The translations under genes were made by a program, and so were the position numbers. Positions 26,308-34,908 of a DNA stretch of 64,000 nt are shown here, piece by piece. The DNA is from Bog-473 sp963730785. GTDB lineage: Bacteria > Actinomycetota > Acidimicrobiia > Acidimicrobiales > RAAP-2. Each line of letters opens with the position of its first letter. Within the stretch, counting starts at the first letter, position 1. The notes beneath the pieces are model-generated. The model had not been told where the DNA came from. It did no database searches and worked only from the letters and a program-made list of their open reading frames with translations. The stretch covers positions 1-64,000 of the forward strand of contig CAVSTF010000010.1 of NCBI GenBank assembly GCA_963730785.1. Direction: 5' to 3'.

Positions 26308-28934
26308 CTAGTGAGCGGTCTGAGACTTCATGGCCTCGGCCAGCTGAGCTCGCTCGGTAATGCCCAGCTTGGCGAACACGGAGTAGAGATGACTCTCCAC
26401 CGTTCGCACTGACAGTGAGAGTTGTTCGGCGATCTCGCCGCTCGAGGCTCCTCTGGAGGCCAGCTCGGCCGTCTCCCGTTCACGCCGGGTCAGCAATTGT
26501 TGGGTGACCGGACTCACGGCCAGTGCCGACGTGCGAGCACCTTCACATTGGGCCAGATAGTCGGATCCATAGCGAGCCGCCTCGGCCGCTCTGCGCTGGA
26601 GACCTTCCCGTTGGAAGGCGGTCGAAGCGGTGAACCAGAGTTCGGCTGCGATCAGGGCACATCCCATAGCTCCGAACGCTTCGGCTGCGGCCATGCAGTC
26701 AGCACCCCCCGATGACTGGAGGGCGATGGCGTGCAGGTTGACCGCCGCCGACCAGTCGCCATCGACCAGGGCGGTGACCTCCAAGGTTCGCTGAATGGCC
26801 CGACGTTCGCCCAGTCGAAGGAGGTCCTCCAAAATGAACAGCTCGACGCAGCGCTGTCCTCGACTGTCGGCCAAGTCGGCGGCCTGCCACAGCTTCTCAA
26901 TAGCGGCTGACACGCGGCCATTCTGGGCATCCAACCAGGCCATCGCTCGATCTCGATCCGGTTCGAAGATGGCGTAACCCGCTTGTCGTTTGGAGGCGAC
27001 CTCGGCCATCACGTCCGCCGCCAGTTCCAGATGCCCGAGCAGCGCATGGGCTTCGGCTTCGACCGACAAGCACCATCCGGGCTCCACGATGTCGGCGTAG
27101 TTGCGCAGGGTGACATTGGCGTCCCGTAGCAATCGAGCCGCCGTCAGCGGTCGACCGAGCGACAGATGCATTCGTCCCTGAAAGGCATTGGCATCAGCCA
27201 AGACCGAGGTGGAGACATTCTGAGCCGACTTCAGCGCCAGGTCGATGAGCATCAGGGCTTCCTCGAAGCGACCGGAGAAAAACAGCGCAGTAATGCGGGG
27301 AAACACCGCCATGGCCGGAGCCCTCGGAAGCCGTCTCCTGTACCCGCAAGGCCGGCTCGAGCGCTCGCTCGGTCATGGCCAGTGCTTCGTTGATGCGACC
27401 TTCCATGGTCAAGCCGGCCGCAATGGGTGCCACGGCCCGAACGAACACCGCTTCGTCTTCGACCGACTCCAGCCCCTGGAGCCCAATCTCCACCGCTTCG
27501 GCGAATCGACCCGAGAGGGCCAGGATGGCGGCTCGATGACACTGCATGAGTGACTTGATCTGTGGATCGATCACCCCTTTTTCCACTGATTCGTACACGT
27601 GGACGATCTCTTCGATGCGATCCCTGGTCGCATCCATGTGCATGGCTCGGGTCAGCGCTTCCACGAGGCGAGACCGAGACGAGGTCGTTCGGCTGGTGGT
27701 CGAGCAGCGGGTGGAGGACAGCTTCGCATTCGTCGTGCCGGTTCTGTCCCAACAGTGCCCAGCCCAACTCGAAGGTGGCCGAGAACGACGTCTCCTCCGC
27801 GATGGCCGAACGAGCCAGCCGCTCCGCCAAGAGGTAGTCGGACAACAGGTTTGCTCTCGCCGCCGCTTCCACCAGCAGTTGAGGTTCGACGTGGTCGCCT
27901 GCTGCTTGGCGCAGGACGGCCAGTCGCAGGGAGTCTTCCTGACCATCGATGGTGGTCTCGGATAGCTCATCGGCCAGTGCATGGTTGATGTGGCGTAGTA
28001 GCGATATTGGAATGTCAGCGCGAATTGCTTCGCCGAAGAGTGGATGGGCGAGACGCACGTTGCGCGATCCCTCCTCCTCCACCATGAGCACCGACCGGCG
28101 TTCCAAGTCGGCCATCGACGCACCAGGGCAAAGTCGGTTGATGCTCTCAAGCGGAATGGGTTCACCGACGGCCAGGAATTCGAGCAGTTGCCGTTCAGCT
28201 GGCGCGAGTACGCCCAGACGGGATGCGACCGCTTCCTGCACCCTTGGCGCGAAGCCGATGTGCGATGACCACTGCCACACCCCGTGGTCTTTGGCCAGCG
28301 TGCCACTCTCCAAGGCGTCCGTGACCAGTTCGTGGGTGAAGAACACGTTCCCCTGCGTGGTCTCCCACAATTGATCGAGGGTCGTAATTTCAGTTGGGCC
28401 GCCCAGCTCAGCCTCCAGGAGCTCATCAAACTCGGCTCTCGATATCGACTGCAGCTCCATTCGAGCGATGGTCCCGTCCCGGTGGAGGGCGGTCACCGCG
28501 TCGGGAGCGACCTGACCACTGCGCATCGTCAACAGGACGGTGGCCAGTCGAGACGTGGCGACATGGTGGACGAGTGCGGCCGAGAACTGGTCGAGTAGAT
28601 GGACATCGTCGACGTTGATCACCAGCGGTCGACCCTCGGCCCGACCGACCAGGTGTCGCCCGATGACGGCCAGGAGGTCAACTTGGTCGATATCTCTCAG
28701 GTTCTCGGGCAACAAGTGCGCGAAGGCCCCAAAGGGAAGGAGACGGGCCGACTCGGTCGCGGTCACAAACTCCCGGTGACAATCGTCGGCGTTCTCCGCC
28801 ACTTCGCGCACCAGGCGGGTCTTGCCGACGCCGGCCATGCCGGCCACGAGGATGCCTGCGTTCTGCGGGTCCGAAATCACTCCGGCGAGGAACGATTGCT
28901 CTTCGTCCCGGCCGACGAGTGCCCAACGATCCAT
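26308..28934 (-). CDS. Large LuxR-type regulator with AAA ATPase domain, two frameshifts
   Basis: About 875 residues once joined. The amino part is a STAND/AAA ATPase: Walker A ILVAGMAGVGKTRLV, Walker B LVINVDDVHLLDQFSAALV, and a sensor region VLLTMRSGQ. The middle is helical with TPR-like content; frames change near 27675 and 27325 without loss of similarity. The end is a LuxR helix-turn-helix, QQLLTRRERETAELASRGASSGEIAEQLSLSVRTVESHLYSVFAKLGI. The type resembles MalT/LAL regulators that respond to a small ligand or partner. It converges with the CDF gene, 8 bp apart; targets are unknown. Confidence 0.88.
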
Positions 28935-28978
28935 GCGGGCAATTGTGTCTGGTGGTGCGTCGAACGGGAAATCGACGG

Positions 28979-30226
28979 TTACGCGGTGGGGGGCTCCAGA
29001 ATGGCCACCATCTCCACGTGCTCAGTCATGGGGAAGATGTCAAAGGCGCGCAGGGAGGTCAACGTCCATTGCGCATTGAGTAGGACGCGAACGTCTCGAC
29101 TGAAGGAGGACGGATCGCAGGATACGTAGGCGAGGCGGCGAAGGGTGGCGGCATGGCTATCGATGGCGGCCATGACTGCTTTACCGGCACCTTCCCGTGA
29201 CGGATCGAGCACCAGCAGATCCGGTCGGCCGATGCCATTCTCGACCAGCTTCGGAGTGACATTGGCCTTTTGAATATTGATCTGGGGTAAGTCGCGCGCG
29301 TTGAAGGTGGCGTCGTCGCAGGCGTGGCGATCACGTTCGACGGCCAGGACGGATCCCGTTGGTCCGACCCGTTGGGCCAGCAGGACGGAGAAAAGGCCGG
29401 CTCCCGAGTACAGATCGACCACACGGTCGCCCGGCTTGGCCTGCAAGCCTGATTGCACGGCTTGATTCAGCGCGGCACCGGCGCCCGGGTGGACCTGCCA
29501 GAACACTCCGGCCGAGACTCGGAAGGTCGTGCCGTCGACCACGTTGCGAGTGAGGCCGGGCTTCTTCTGGACCTTGCCGTTGACCACCAGGCCGGCAGGC
29601 AGTTCGGGGAAGCGGGGTCGAGTGCCGTGCTCTGTGTACGTAGTGATCAAGGCATCGGAGCCGTCGGTGGCCACAATTGCTTCGAGTTCATCGGTATCCG
29701 GCCAGGTGGCATCGAAGATGCCGATGGCCTCAATAGCGGGATGGGCAATGGGGCAGTGATCCACGACTTCAATCTCGTGCGATCGATGGCGTCGGAAGCC
29801 TGATTGACCCTCCTCGTCAATGGCCAATCGAATCCGGGTCCTCCAGGCCAAGCCCTCGCGGTCGCCCCGGACCGGCTCGACCTCAACGGTTCGCTCAATC
29901 CCCGCCACTCGTTTGAGTTGGTCGGCGATCCGGTCGGCTTTGAGGCGGCGCTGCGCCTCCAGGCTGACGTGCTGGAAATCGCATCCCCCACATTGTCCGG
30001 GTCCCGAATGGGGGCACGGGGGCTTCACGCGATCCGGTGAGGGCGTGAGGATTTCGATGGCGTCGGCCCGCAGGAACGACGTGGTTTCGCCCGTGATCTC
30101 CGCTCGCACGGTTTCGCCGGGGAGGGCGTGCCGGACGAAAACAACCCGGCCATCAGGGGCCTTGGCCACGCAGCCGCCACCGCCGGCAATGTCCCCGGTC
30201 TCCAGGCTGAGGATCTCGGGGTCCAT
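28979..30226 (-). CDS. RNA 5-methyluridine methyltransferase (TrmA/RlmD/RlmC family)
   Basis: A 415-residue SAM-dependent enzyme. An amino-terminal TRAM domain (GGGGCVAKAPDGRVVFVRHALPGETV) precedes the iron-sulphur ligands in CPHSGPGQCGGCDFQHV. The methyltransferase core has FWQVHPGAGAALNQAV, VVDLYSGAGLFSVLLA (SAM loop) and LLVLDPSREGAGKAV, with the catalytic Cys in LAYVSCDPSSFSRDV and the base in DIFPMTEHVEMVAIL. It targets U in 23S rRNA or in tRNA; family subtyping cannot be done by eye. The frame is intact. Confidence 0.92.
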   Translation of the reverse strand: MDPEILSLETGDIAGGGGCVAKAPDGRVVFVRHALPGETVRAEITGETTSFLRADAIEILTPSPDRVKPPCPHSGPGQCGGCDFQHVSLEAQRRLKADRIADQLKRVAGIERTVEVEPVRGDREGLAWRTRIRLAIDEEGQSGFRRHRSHEIEVVDHCPIAHPAIEAIGIFDATWPDTDELEAIVATDGSDALITTYTEHGTRPRFPELPAGLVVNGKVQKKPGLTRNVVDGTTFRVSAGVFWQVHPGAGAALNQAVQSGLQAKPGDRVVDLYSGAGLFSVLLAQRVGPTGSVLAVERDRHACDDATFNARDLPQINIQKANVTPKLVENGIGRPDLLVLDPSREGAGKAVMAAIDSHAATLRRLAYVSCDPSSFSRDVRVLLNAQWTLTSLRAFDIFPMTEHVEMVAILEPPTA

Positions 30227-30398
30227 GGGCGAACCTTATGTGAGTGTGACGAGGGCACAGGGCCAATAGCCCCAGGACTCCCGGAGGCTCTGCTACCGCA
30301 GTCCTTCTTAACGCTTACGACCTATTCGGGGCGGTTAGCACCGGGGTATAGGAGTGAGAAGTGCGCTCACCGTACTGTGTTGCATCTCGATGAGACTG

Positions 30399-30848
30399 CT
30401 ACAGCGCGAGGAAGGTGATGCCGTCTGCTTCGGCGGCCGCTCGAAGGCTCGGTCCGATGTCGTACTTCGAGACGGCAATGCCAGCGTCAAGATGATGGGC
30501 GGAGGCAAGGGCTTCAATCATCGCTACAGACATTGGGCGTCCAGCCTCTCTATGCCGCTGCTGCAGCGTGGCCATGGACCACGAGAGCTGGCGCAATGAG
30601 AGTACTTCGATGTCTTCAGGGAGTGCCGTGAGTTGGGCTAGGAATCGGGCGATGGCGTCCGCTTGAAGGCCTGACACCGGGGCCGAAAGTTTGCCGGCCA
30701 CGGTCGGATCGGCCAGCGAGGAACACAAACGAAAGAGCCACAGCCCTGTCGTGGCTACGCCGTCGGGCGCGACTCCGTCAAGATCAGGCGTTCGCTCGGT
30801 GGTGAGGATGTCGCGAAGGAGGTGATCGTCTATGACGAAGGATGTCAC
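30399..30848 (-). CDS. PIN-domain toxin (VapC-like)
   Basis: A 149-residue PIN-fold ribonuclease candidate. It starts SFVIDDHLLRDIL, with the first acidic pair; the later acidic residues lie in HHLDAGIAVSKYDIGPSL. Its GTG start at 30848 follows the antitoxin stop with no gap, so the two are translationally coupled. Toxins of this type cleave tRNA or rRNA when freed from the antitoxin. The PIN motifs are less canonical than in standard VapC, so activity is not certain. Confidence 0.72.
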   Translation of the reverse strand: MTSFVIDDHLLRDILTTERTPDLDGVAPDGVATTGLWLFRLCSSLADPTVAGKLSAPVSGLQADAIARFLAQLTALPEDIEVLSLRQLSWSMATLQQRHREAGRPMSVAMIEALASAHHLDAGIAVSKYDIGPSLRAAAEADGITFLAL

Positions 30849-31085
30849 CTATGTGGTGGCGAGGTCAGGGTCGTCAAGTCCGCGGACGAATTGTAAGTGG
30901 TCATCAGCGGTGAGGGCTCCCGCCAGGAGCTGCTGCCGTCCACCTGGCGGAAGCAGGACCACGGCATCACCCAGGTCGACGACCGTCACGCGACCCCCAT
31001 TATCGAGCCCCCACCGATGGCGGACCGCTGCCGGCACCGACATTTGGCCACTCGTTGAGACTAAGAACTCCGCCGGTACGGCCAT
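30849..31085 (-). CDS. AbrB/MazE-type antitoxin (VapB-like)
   Basis: About 78 residues from ATG 31085, which has GAGAGG eight bases upstream; GTG 31100 is a weaker alternative. FLVSTSGQMSVPAAVRHRWGLDNGGRVTVVDLGDAVVLLP is a swapped-hairpin AbrB/SpoVT DNA-binding domain, and the acidic end (DDHLQFVRGLDDPDL) is suited to neutralising the toxin. It lies directly upstream of the PIN toxin and downstream of a strong operator-like repeat. Confidence 0.82.
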   Translation of the reverse strand: MAVPAEFLVSTSGQMSVPAAVRHRWGLDNGGRVTVVDLGDAVVLLPPGGRQQLLAGALTADDHLQFVRGLDDPDLATT

Positions 31086-31100
31086 GATCGAACCTCTCAC

Positions 31101-31130
31101 ACTTGGTGATTTCTGATTCTACCAAGTATA
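31101..31130 (-). promoter_or_regulatory. Toxin-antitoxin promoter with operator repeat
   Basis: ACTTGGT at 31101-31107 and ACCAAGT at 31121-31127 form a perfect inverted repeat with a 13-base spacer. On the minus strand TATACT (31130-31125), a near-consensus -10, overlaps the outer arm. An AbrB-type dimer bound here would cover the promoter, consistent with autoregulation of the pair. Confidence 0.68.
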
Positions 31131-31194
31131 AGGCCTCCGACAGGGTTGGCCAACGAATCACCTCGGAAACTTGGCGGCGAGCGGGATGTGAGGG

Positions 31195-31623
31195 TTAGGA
31201 GGGCAGATGCCCCAGCTGGCCGAGGATGGTCAAGGCATCGAAGTAGACACGCTCGCAGACCAGGCCCTCACCTTCGAACAGGTAGAGCGCCACCATGCGG
31301 CATTTAAAGGACTTGCCCGTGGCGGGAAAGCCCATGAGCTCGCCCTCCTGAGTGCCAAGCAGGTCGAACTCGACCGTCACGGCATCGTCGGAGTGATGGA
31401 GGGCCACCAGTTCGTTGCGCTGGTCCGGGAAGGTGGCCCGTGAGCTGGCCCAGTAGTTCTTGACTTCCTCTTCCCCGTCGTAGACCTGGCCCGTGGCAAT
31501 GAGCTCGTAACGCGGGTGGGCGAAAGTGGCCAGGGTCGCCTCCATGTCCAGGCGGTTCTCGCTCTCCATGTGCTCGCGCACGAGGGTCTCACGGAGGGCT
31601 TGCAGCTCAGTCAGGTCGGCCAT
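31195..31623 (-). CDS. SnoaL/NTF2-like protein
   Basis: 142 residues from ATG 31623 (MADLTELQALRETLVREHME). Members of the NTF2-like fold carry a conserved cone-shaped pocket; here TFAHPRYELIATGQVYDGEEEVKNYWASSRATFPDQRNELVALHHSDDAVTVEF and the small C-terminal strand set show the fold. The role may be as an isomerase/cyclase or a ligand-binding protein. It is the first of two such genes in tandem. The in-frame extension to 31716 crosses the next gene's end and is not used. Confidence 0.8.
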   Translation of the reverse strand: MADLTELQALRETLVREHMESENRLDMEATLATFAHPRYELIATGQVYDGEEEVKNYWASSRATFPDQRNELVALHHSDDAVTVEFDLLGTQEGELMGFPATGKSFKCRMVALYLFEGEGLVCERVYFDALTILGQLGHLPS

Positions 31624-31676
31624 GGGGTGAGCATGCCAGAGGCGGGAGGTGTTGGCCCGCCTCTGGCATTCGCTCT

Positions 31677-32060
31677 TCAGTTGGCCGGACTGTTCTGATA
31701 AGCGGCGACCAGCCACCGTCCATCTTCCTGAGTCAGGACCCAGGTGGCTCGAACCAAGGGAAGTTCGGTGTCGTTTGCCATGACGACGTTGCCTTCGGTG
31801 ATCACGATGGCCACGTCAGGGCCGAGAAATCTGACGCTCTGTGGCTCGTCGTGCACACGCGACCCTTTGAGCGGACCGGCAAAGCCCGCCGCCATGGTGT
31901 CCTGGACCACTTGCCGATTCCTCTTGAAGATGCCCGGCTGCACCACGGTGGCATCTTCGGTGTACAGCGCGGCGAATTCGTCGGCATCGTTGTTCGCCCA
32001 GGCGTCGTACACGGCGTGAATGACATTGAGGACGGTCTCGGATCGCTCTTCGGTAATCAT
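31677..32060 (-). CDS. SgcJ/EcaC-type NTF2-like protein (DUF4440)
   Basis: 127 residues from ATG 32060 (MITEERSETVLNVIHAVYDAWANNDADEFAALYTEDATVVQPG). The end, LVRATWVLTQEDGRWLVAAYQNSP, is the characteristic last strand of the SgcJ/EcaC/DUF4440 family. Its function is unknown. It is divergent from the ECF sigma gene across a short region containing an inverted repeat at 32093-32113. Its neighbour encodes another NTF2-like protein, and the sigma factor also carries a SnoaL domain. Confidence 0.82.
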   Translation of the reverse strand: MITEERSETVLNVIHAVYDAWANNDADEFAALYTEDATVVQPGIFKRNRQVVQDTMAAGFAGPLKGSRVHDEPQSVRFLGPDVAIVITEGNVVMANDTELPLVRATWVLTQEDGRWLVAAYQNSPAN

Positions 32061-32092
32061 GGTGTTGCCTTTCTGATTGATGAGTGATGGTT

Positions 32093-32113
32093 GGTATGTC
32101 ATGGGTACATACC
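32093..32113. promoter_or_regulatory. Inverted repeat upstream of DUF4440 gene
   Basis: GGTATGT and ACATACC form a perfect 7-bp inverted repeat separated by seven bases, 33 bp upstream of the leftward gene start at 32060 and 90 bp before the rightward sigma gene. The spacing and symmetry suit a dimeric regulator. No factor is identified. Confidence 0.45.
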
Positions 32114-32202
32114 GACCCGACTGCTGGAATTCATCGCTCAGACCGATTATTTCTGGCACGCTGCCCAGTAGGTACATATATGCAGACTGAGCGAGCGCAA
32201 CA

Positions 32203-33192
32203 GTGAGCCCCCAAACCGAGGAATTCGAGCGTCGAGCTGAGCCGTTCCGGCGGGAATTGATTGCCCACTGCTATCGGATGCTCGGATCGTCTTCCGAGGC
32301 CGAAGACCAAGTCCAAGAGACCATGCTGCGGGCGTGGCGTGCGTACGACCGCTTTGACGATCAGCTGGCGTCGTTTCGAACCTGGTTGTACCGAATCGCC
32401 ACCAACGTATGTCTGACCTCGCTTGAAGGCGCGCGTCGACGCCCGTTGGCGTCGGGGCTCGTTGCTCAGGCCGAAGATCCCGAGGCAGATCTGATCCCGG
32501 CCCTCGATGTTCCATGGCTCCAGCCCTTACCCGACCGCCTGATTGCTCCTAGTTCTGTTGATCCGGCCATGACCGTCGCTGTGCATGGCAGCGTGAGGTT
32601 GGCGTTCGTGGCGGCCATGCAATACCTACCGGCCCGCCAGCGTGCCGTTCTGATCCTGCGCGACGTACTGGAGTTCTCGGCGCTCGAGGTCGCTGACATC
32701 CTGACCACCACGACGGCGGCGGTGAATAGCGCGCTTCAGCGGGCTCGGGCACGGCTCGGAGAGTTCTCGTCCGGTGAAGAGCACATGGAAGATGAACTTG
32801 ATCCGGCGCACCGAGCGCTCATTGACCAGTACATTGCCGCCTTCGAGCGCGCCGATGTGTCGGCGATTACCCGGCTCTTGGCTCACGAGGTGGTCATGGA
32901 GATGCCGCCGGTGCCGCTGTGGTTCGTCGGGCCCGAGCACTACGGCCAGTTCATGGCCCGGGTCTTTCGGCTCAACGGGACCGACTGGCGCATGGTCCCC
33001 ACCACCGCCAATGGCCAGCAGGCAGTCGGGGCCTACGTTCGGCGTGACGATGGCTTCTACCACTCCCACACGGTGCAGGTCTTCAGTATCCGGGAGCTCA
33101 AAATCCAGAGCAATGTGGTCTTCGGATTTGGTGACCCCAGCCTGTTCGAGCTCTTCGGCCTCCCACTGACGCTGCCCGTCCCTGGTGTGTGA
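32203..33192 (+). CDS. ECF sigma factor with SnoaL-like carboxy domain (SigG/ECF56-like)
   Basis: 329 residues from GTG 32203. Sigma region 2 is FRRELIAHCYRMLGSSSEAEDQVQETMLRAWRAYDRF...FRTWLYRIATNVCLTSLEGARRRPL; region 4 is LPARQRAVLILRDVLEFSALEVADILTTTTAAVNSALQRARARL. A SnoaL-like pocket domain follows (ALIDQYIAAFERADVSAITRLLAHEVVMEMPPVPLWFVG). In such sigmas the extra domain replaces an anti-sigma factor and sets activity. No anti-sigma gene is adjacent. The frame is intact. Confidence 0.9.
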   Translation: MSPQTEEFERRAEPFRRELIAHCYRMLGSSSEAEDQVQETMLRAWRAYDRFDDQLASFRTWLYRIATNVCLTSLEGARRRPLASGLVAQAEDPEADLIPALDVPWLQPLPDRLIAPSSVDPAMTVAVHGSVRLAFVAAMQYLPARQRAVLILRDVLEFSALEVADILTTTTAAVNSALQRARARLGEFSSGEEHMEDELDPAHRALIDQYIAAFERADVSAITRLLAHEVVMEMPPVPLWFVGPEHYGQFMARVFRLNGTDWRMVPTTANGQQAVGAYVRRDDGFYHSHTVQVFSIRELKIQSNVVFGFGDPSLFELFGLPLTLPVPGV

Positions 33193-33290
33193 AATTGGGT
33201 TGCATCAAAAACTGGGAAATTTGTGGTGGATCGGTCGATTCGAGCTTGACCCGTTCGTCGGTGGAGTGACACCACCCCTAAGGAGGACAC

Positions 33291-33638
33291 ATGCGGTACC
33301 TGATGATGATCAATACGGTCGAAGCGGAAGATGCCAAGGCGACACCGGAAGAAGGTGCAGCCACCTTCGCCCAGTACGGCAAATGGATGGAAGAGGCAGC
33401 CGCCAACGGCAATCTCTTGGGCGGCGAGCGCCTGCACCCGACCACCACCGCCACCACGGTGCGGGTGCGCAACGGCGAGACGCTGACCACGGACGGGCCG
33501 TTCGCTGAGACCACCGAGCAGATCGGTGGCTACTACCTCATGGACTGCAAGGACATTGACCAGGCCATTGAGTTGGCAGCCAAGCTTCCGGGCGCCAGCC
33601 ACGGATCGATTGAAGTGAGGCCGATCTGGGAGATGTAA
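33291..33638 (+). CDS. YCII-related (DGPF) protein
   Basis: A 115-residue protein with the family hallmark TLTTDGPFAETTEQIGGYYLMDCKDIDQAIELAAKLPGA. It has an ATG start with AAGGAGG seven bases before it. YCII/DGPF genes commonly precede the ECF42-type sigma gene, as here, and may sense a ligand for it. The stop overlaps the presumed sigma start. Confidence 0.9.
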   Translation: MRYLMMINTVEAEDAKATPEEGAATFAQYGKWMEEAAANGNLLGGERLHPTTTATTVRVRNGETLTTDGPFAETTEQIGGYYLMDCKDIDQAIELAAKLPGASHGSIEVRPIWEM

Positions 33639-34873
33639 CCACCGAGGTCGAACTCGCTGTCGCCGCTTCGTTTCAGAACGAGTGGGGACAGGTGGTCGCC
33701 ACCCTCATCCGGGTCACCGGTGATTGGGACTTGGCCGAGGAATGCGCGCAGGATGCCTTCACGCTGGCGTTGGAACGTTGGCCACGTGACGGCATCCCGC
33801 GCAAGCCTGGCGCCTGGTTGACCACGGTGGCCCGGAATCGAGCCATCGACCACGTACGCCGTCGCGCCGTGGGCGAGGCCAAACTGCAGGAGGTGGCGGT
33901 GCTGCGCTCCGCCGACGATGACATTGATGGTGTGGGTGACGACCGGTTGGGGCTCATGTTCACCTGCTGTCACCCGGCCCTCAACCTCGAATCACAAGTG
34001 GCGCTGACCCTGCGCACGTTGGCGGGCATGACCACCCCTGAGATTGCCCGAGCCTTTCTGGTCTCGGAGGCGACCATGGCGCAGCGGCTGGTCCGGGCCA
34101 AGAAGAAGATTCACGATGCCGGCATCCCATTCCGGGTCCCGCCGGACCATCAGTTGGTGGACCGCACGTCGGCCGTCTTGTCGGTGCTCTACCTGCTTTT
34201 CAATGAGGGCTATTCCGCTTCGGCGGGTGAGGCGCTCATACGCCACAGCCTGAGTGATGAGGCCATCCGGCTGACCCGAACCGTGTGCACCCTGATGCCG
34301 GATGAAGCAGAGGCCCAGGGGTTGCTTTCCCTCATGCTGCTGCAGCACGCCCGGCGGGACGCCCGCGTCGATGAGAAGGGCGATCTCGTGCTGCTCGATC
34401 AGCAGGACCGATCGCGTTGGGACCGAGCCAATATTTTGGAAGGTTGCCAAGTGCTGGAGGCGGCGTTGCGCCTACGCCGTCCCGGTCCCTACCAAGTGCA
34501 GGCGGCCATTGCGGCCTGTCATGCGCAAGCCGAATTGGCTATCGACACCGACTGGGTCGAGATCGTCGGACTGTATGGCCAGTTGGCGCAGATGGTGCCT
34601 TCGCCGGTGGTGGAGTTGAACCGGGCCGTTGCCGTGGCCATGGCCGAAGGACCAGAGGCCGGCTTGGCCTTGGTGGATGAGCTGAGGGCGTCCGGTGTCC
34701 TGGCCAACTACCACTTACTGCCGGCCACTCGGGCCGACTTCTTACGCCGTCTCGGTCGCTACGGCGAAGCCATCGCCGAGTACGAGGAGTCGCTGCGACT
34801 GGTGAGTGCCGATGTGGAGCGTCGCTATCTCGAAGGACGTCTGGCCGAAGTGAGGGCGTTGCTAAAGGCTTGA
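33635..34873 (+). CDS. ECF42-type RNA polymerase sigma factor with DUF6596 helical domain
   Basis: Sigma regions are readable: VATLIRVTGDWDLAEECAQDAFTLALERWP (region 2), MFTCCHPALNLESQVALTLRTLAGMTTPEIARAFLVSEATMAQRLVRAKKKI (region 4), then a long helical extension VLYLLFNEGYSASAGEALIRHSLSDEAIRLTRTVCTLM with TPR-like repeats. The conserved amino end TTEVELAVAASFQNEWGQVVATL is open from 33635, but its first codon is GTA where GTG would be expected (ATGTAACC overlapping the YCII stop). A substitution or error may have hidden the start; the next GTG is at 33689-33692. Confidence 0.9.
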   Translation, partial: VTTEVELAVAASFQNEWGQVVATLIRVTGDWDLAEECAQDAFTLALERWPRDGIPRKPGAWLTTVARNRAIDHVRRRAVGEAKLQEVAVLRSADDDIDGVGDDRLGLMFTCCHPALNLESQVALTLRTLAGMTTPEIARAFLVSEATMAQRLVRAKKKIHDAGIPFRVPPDHQLVDRTSAVLSVLYLLFNEGYSASAGEALIRHSLSDEAIRLTRTVCTLMPDEAEAQGLLSLMLLQHARRDARVDEKGDLVLLDQQDRSRWDRANILEGCQVLEAALRLRRPGPYQVQAAIAACHAQAELAIDTDWVEIVGLYGQLAQMVPSPVVELNRAVAVAMAEGPEAGLALVDELRASGVLANYHLLPATRADFLRRLGRYGEAIAEYEESLRLVSADVERRYLEGRLAEVRALLKA

Positions 34874-34908
34874 CAGGGCGGTCCTGGTGGTAAACGCTCG
34901 TTCGCATC

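Noticed and set aside
31677..31716. Longer start for the 31195-31623 gene (to 31716)
   Set aside because: It would overlap the end of the next gene; the ATG at 31623 fits the fold boundary.
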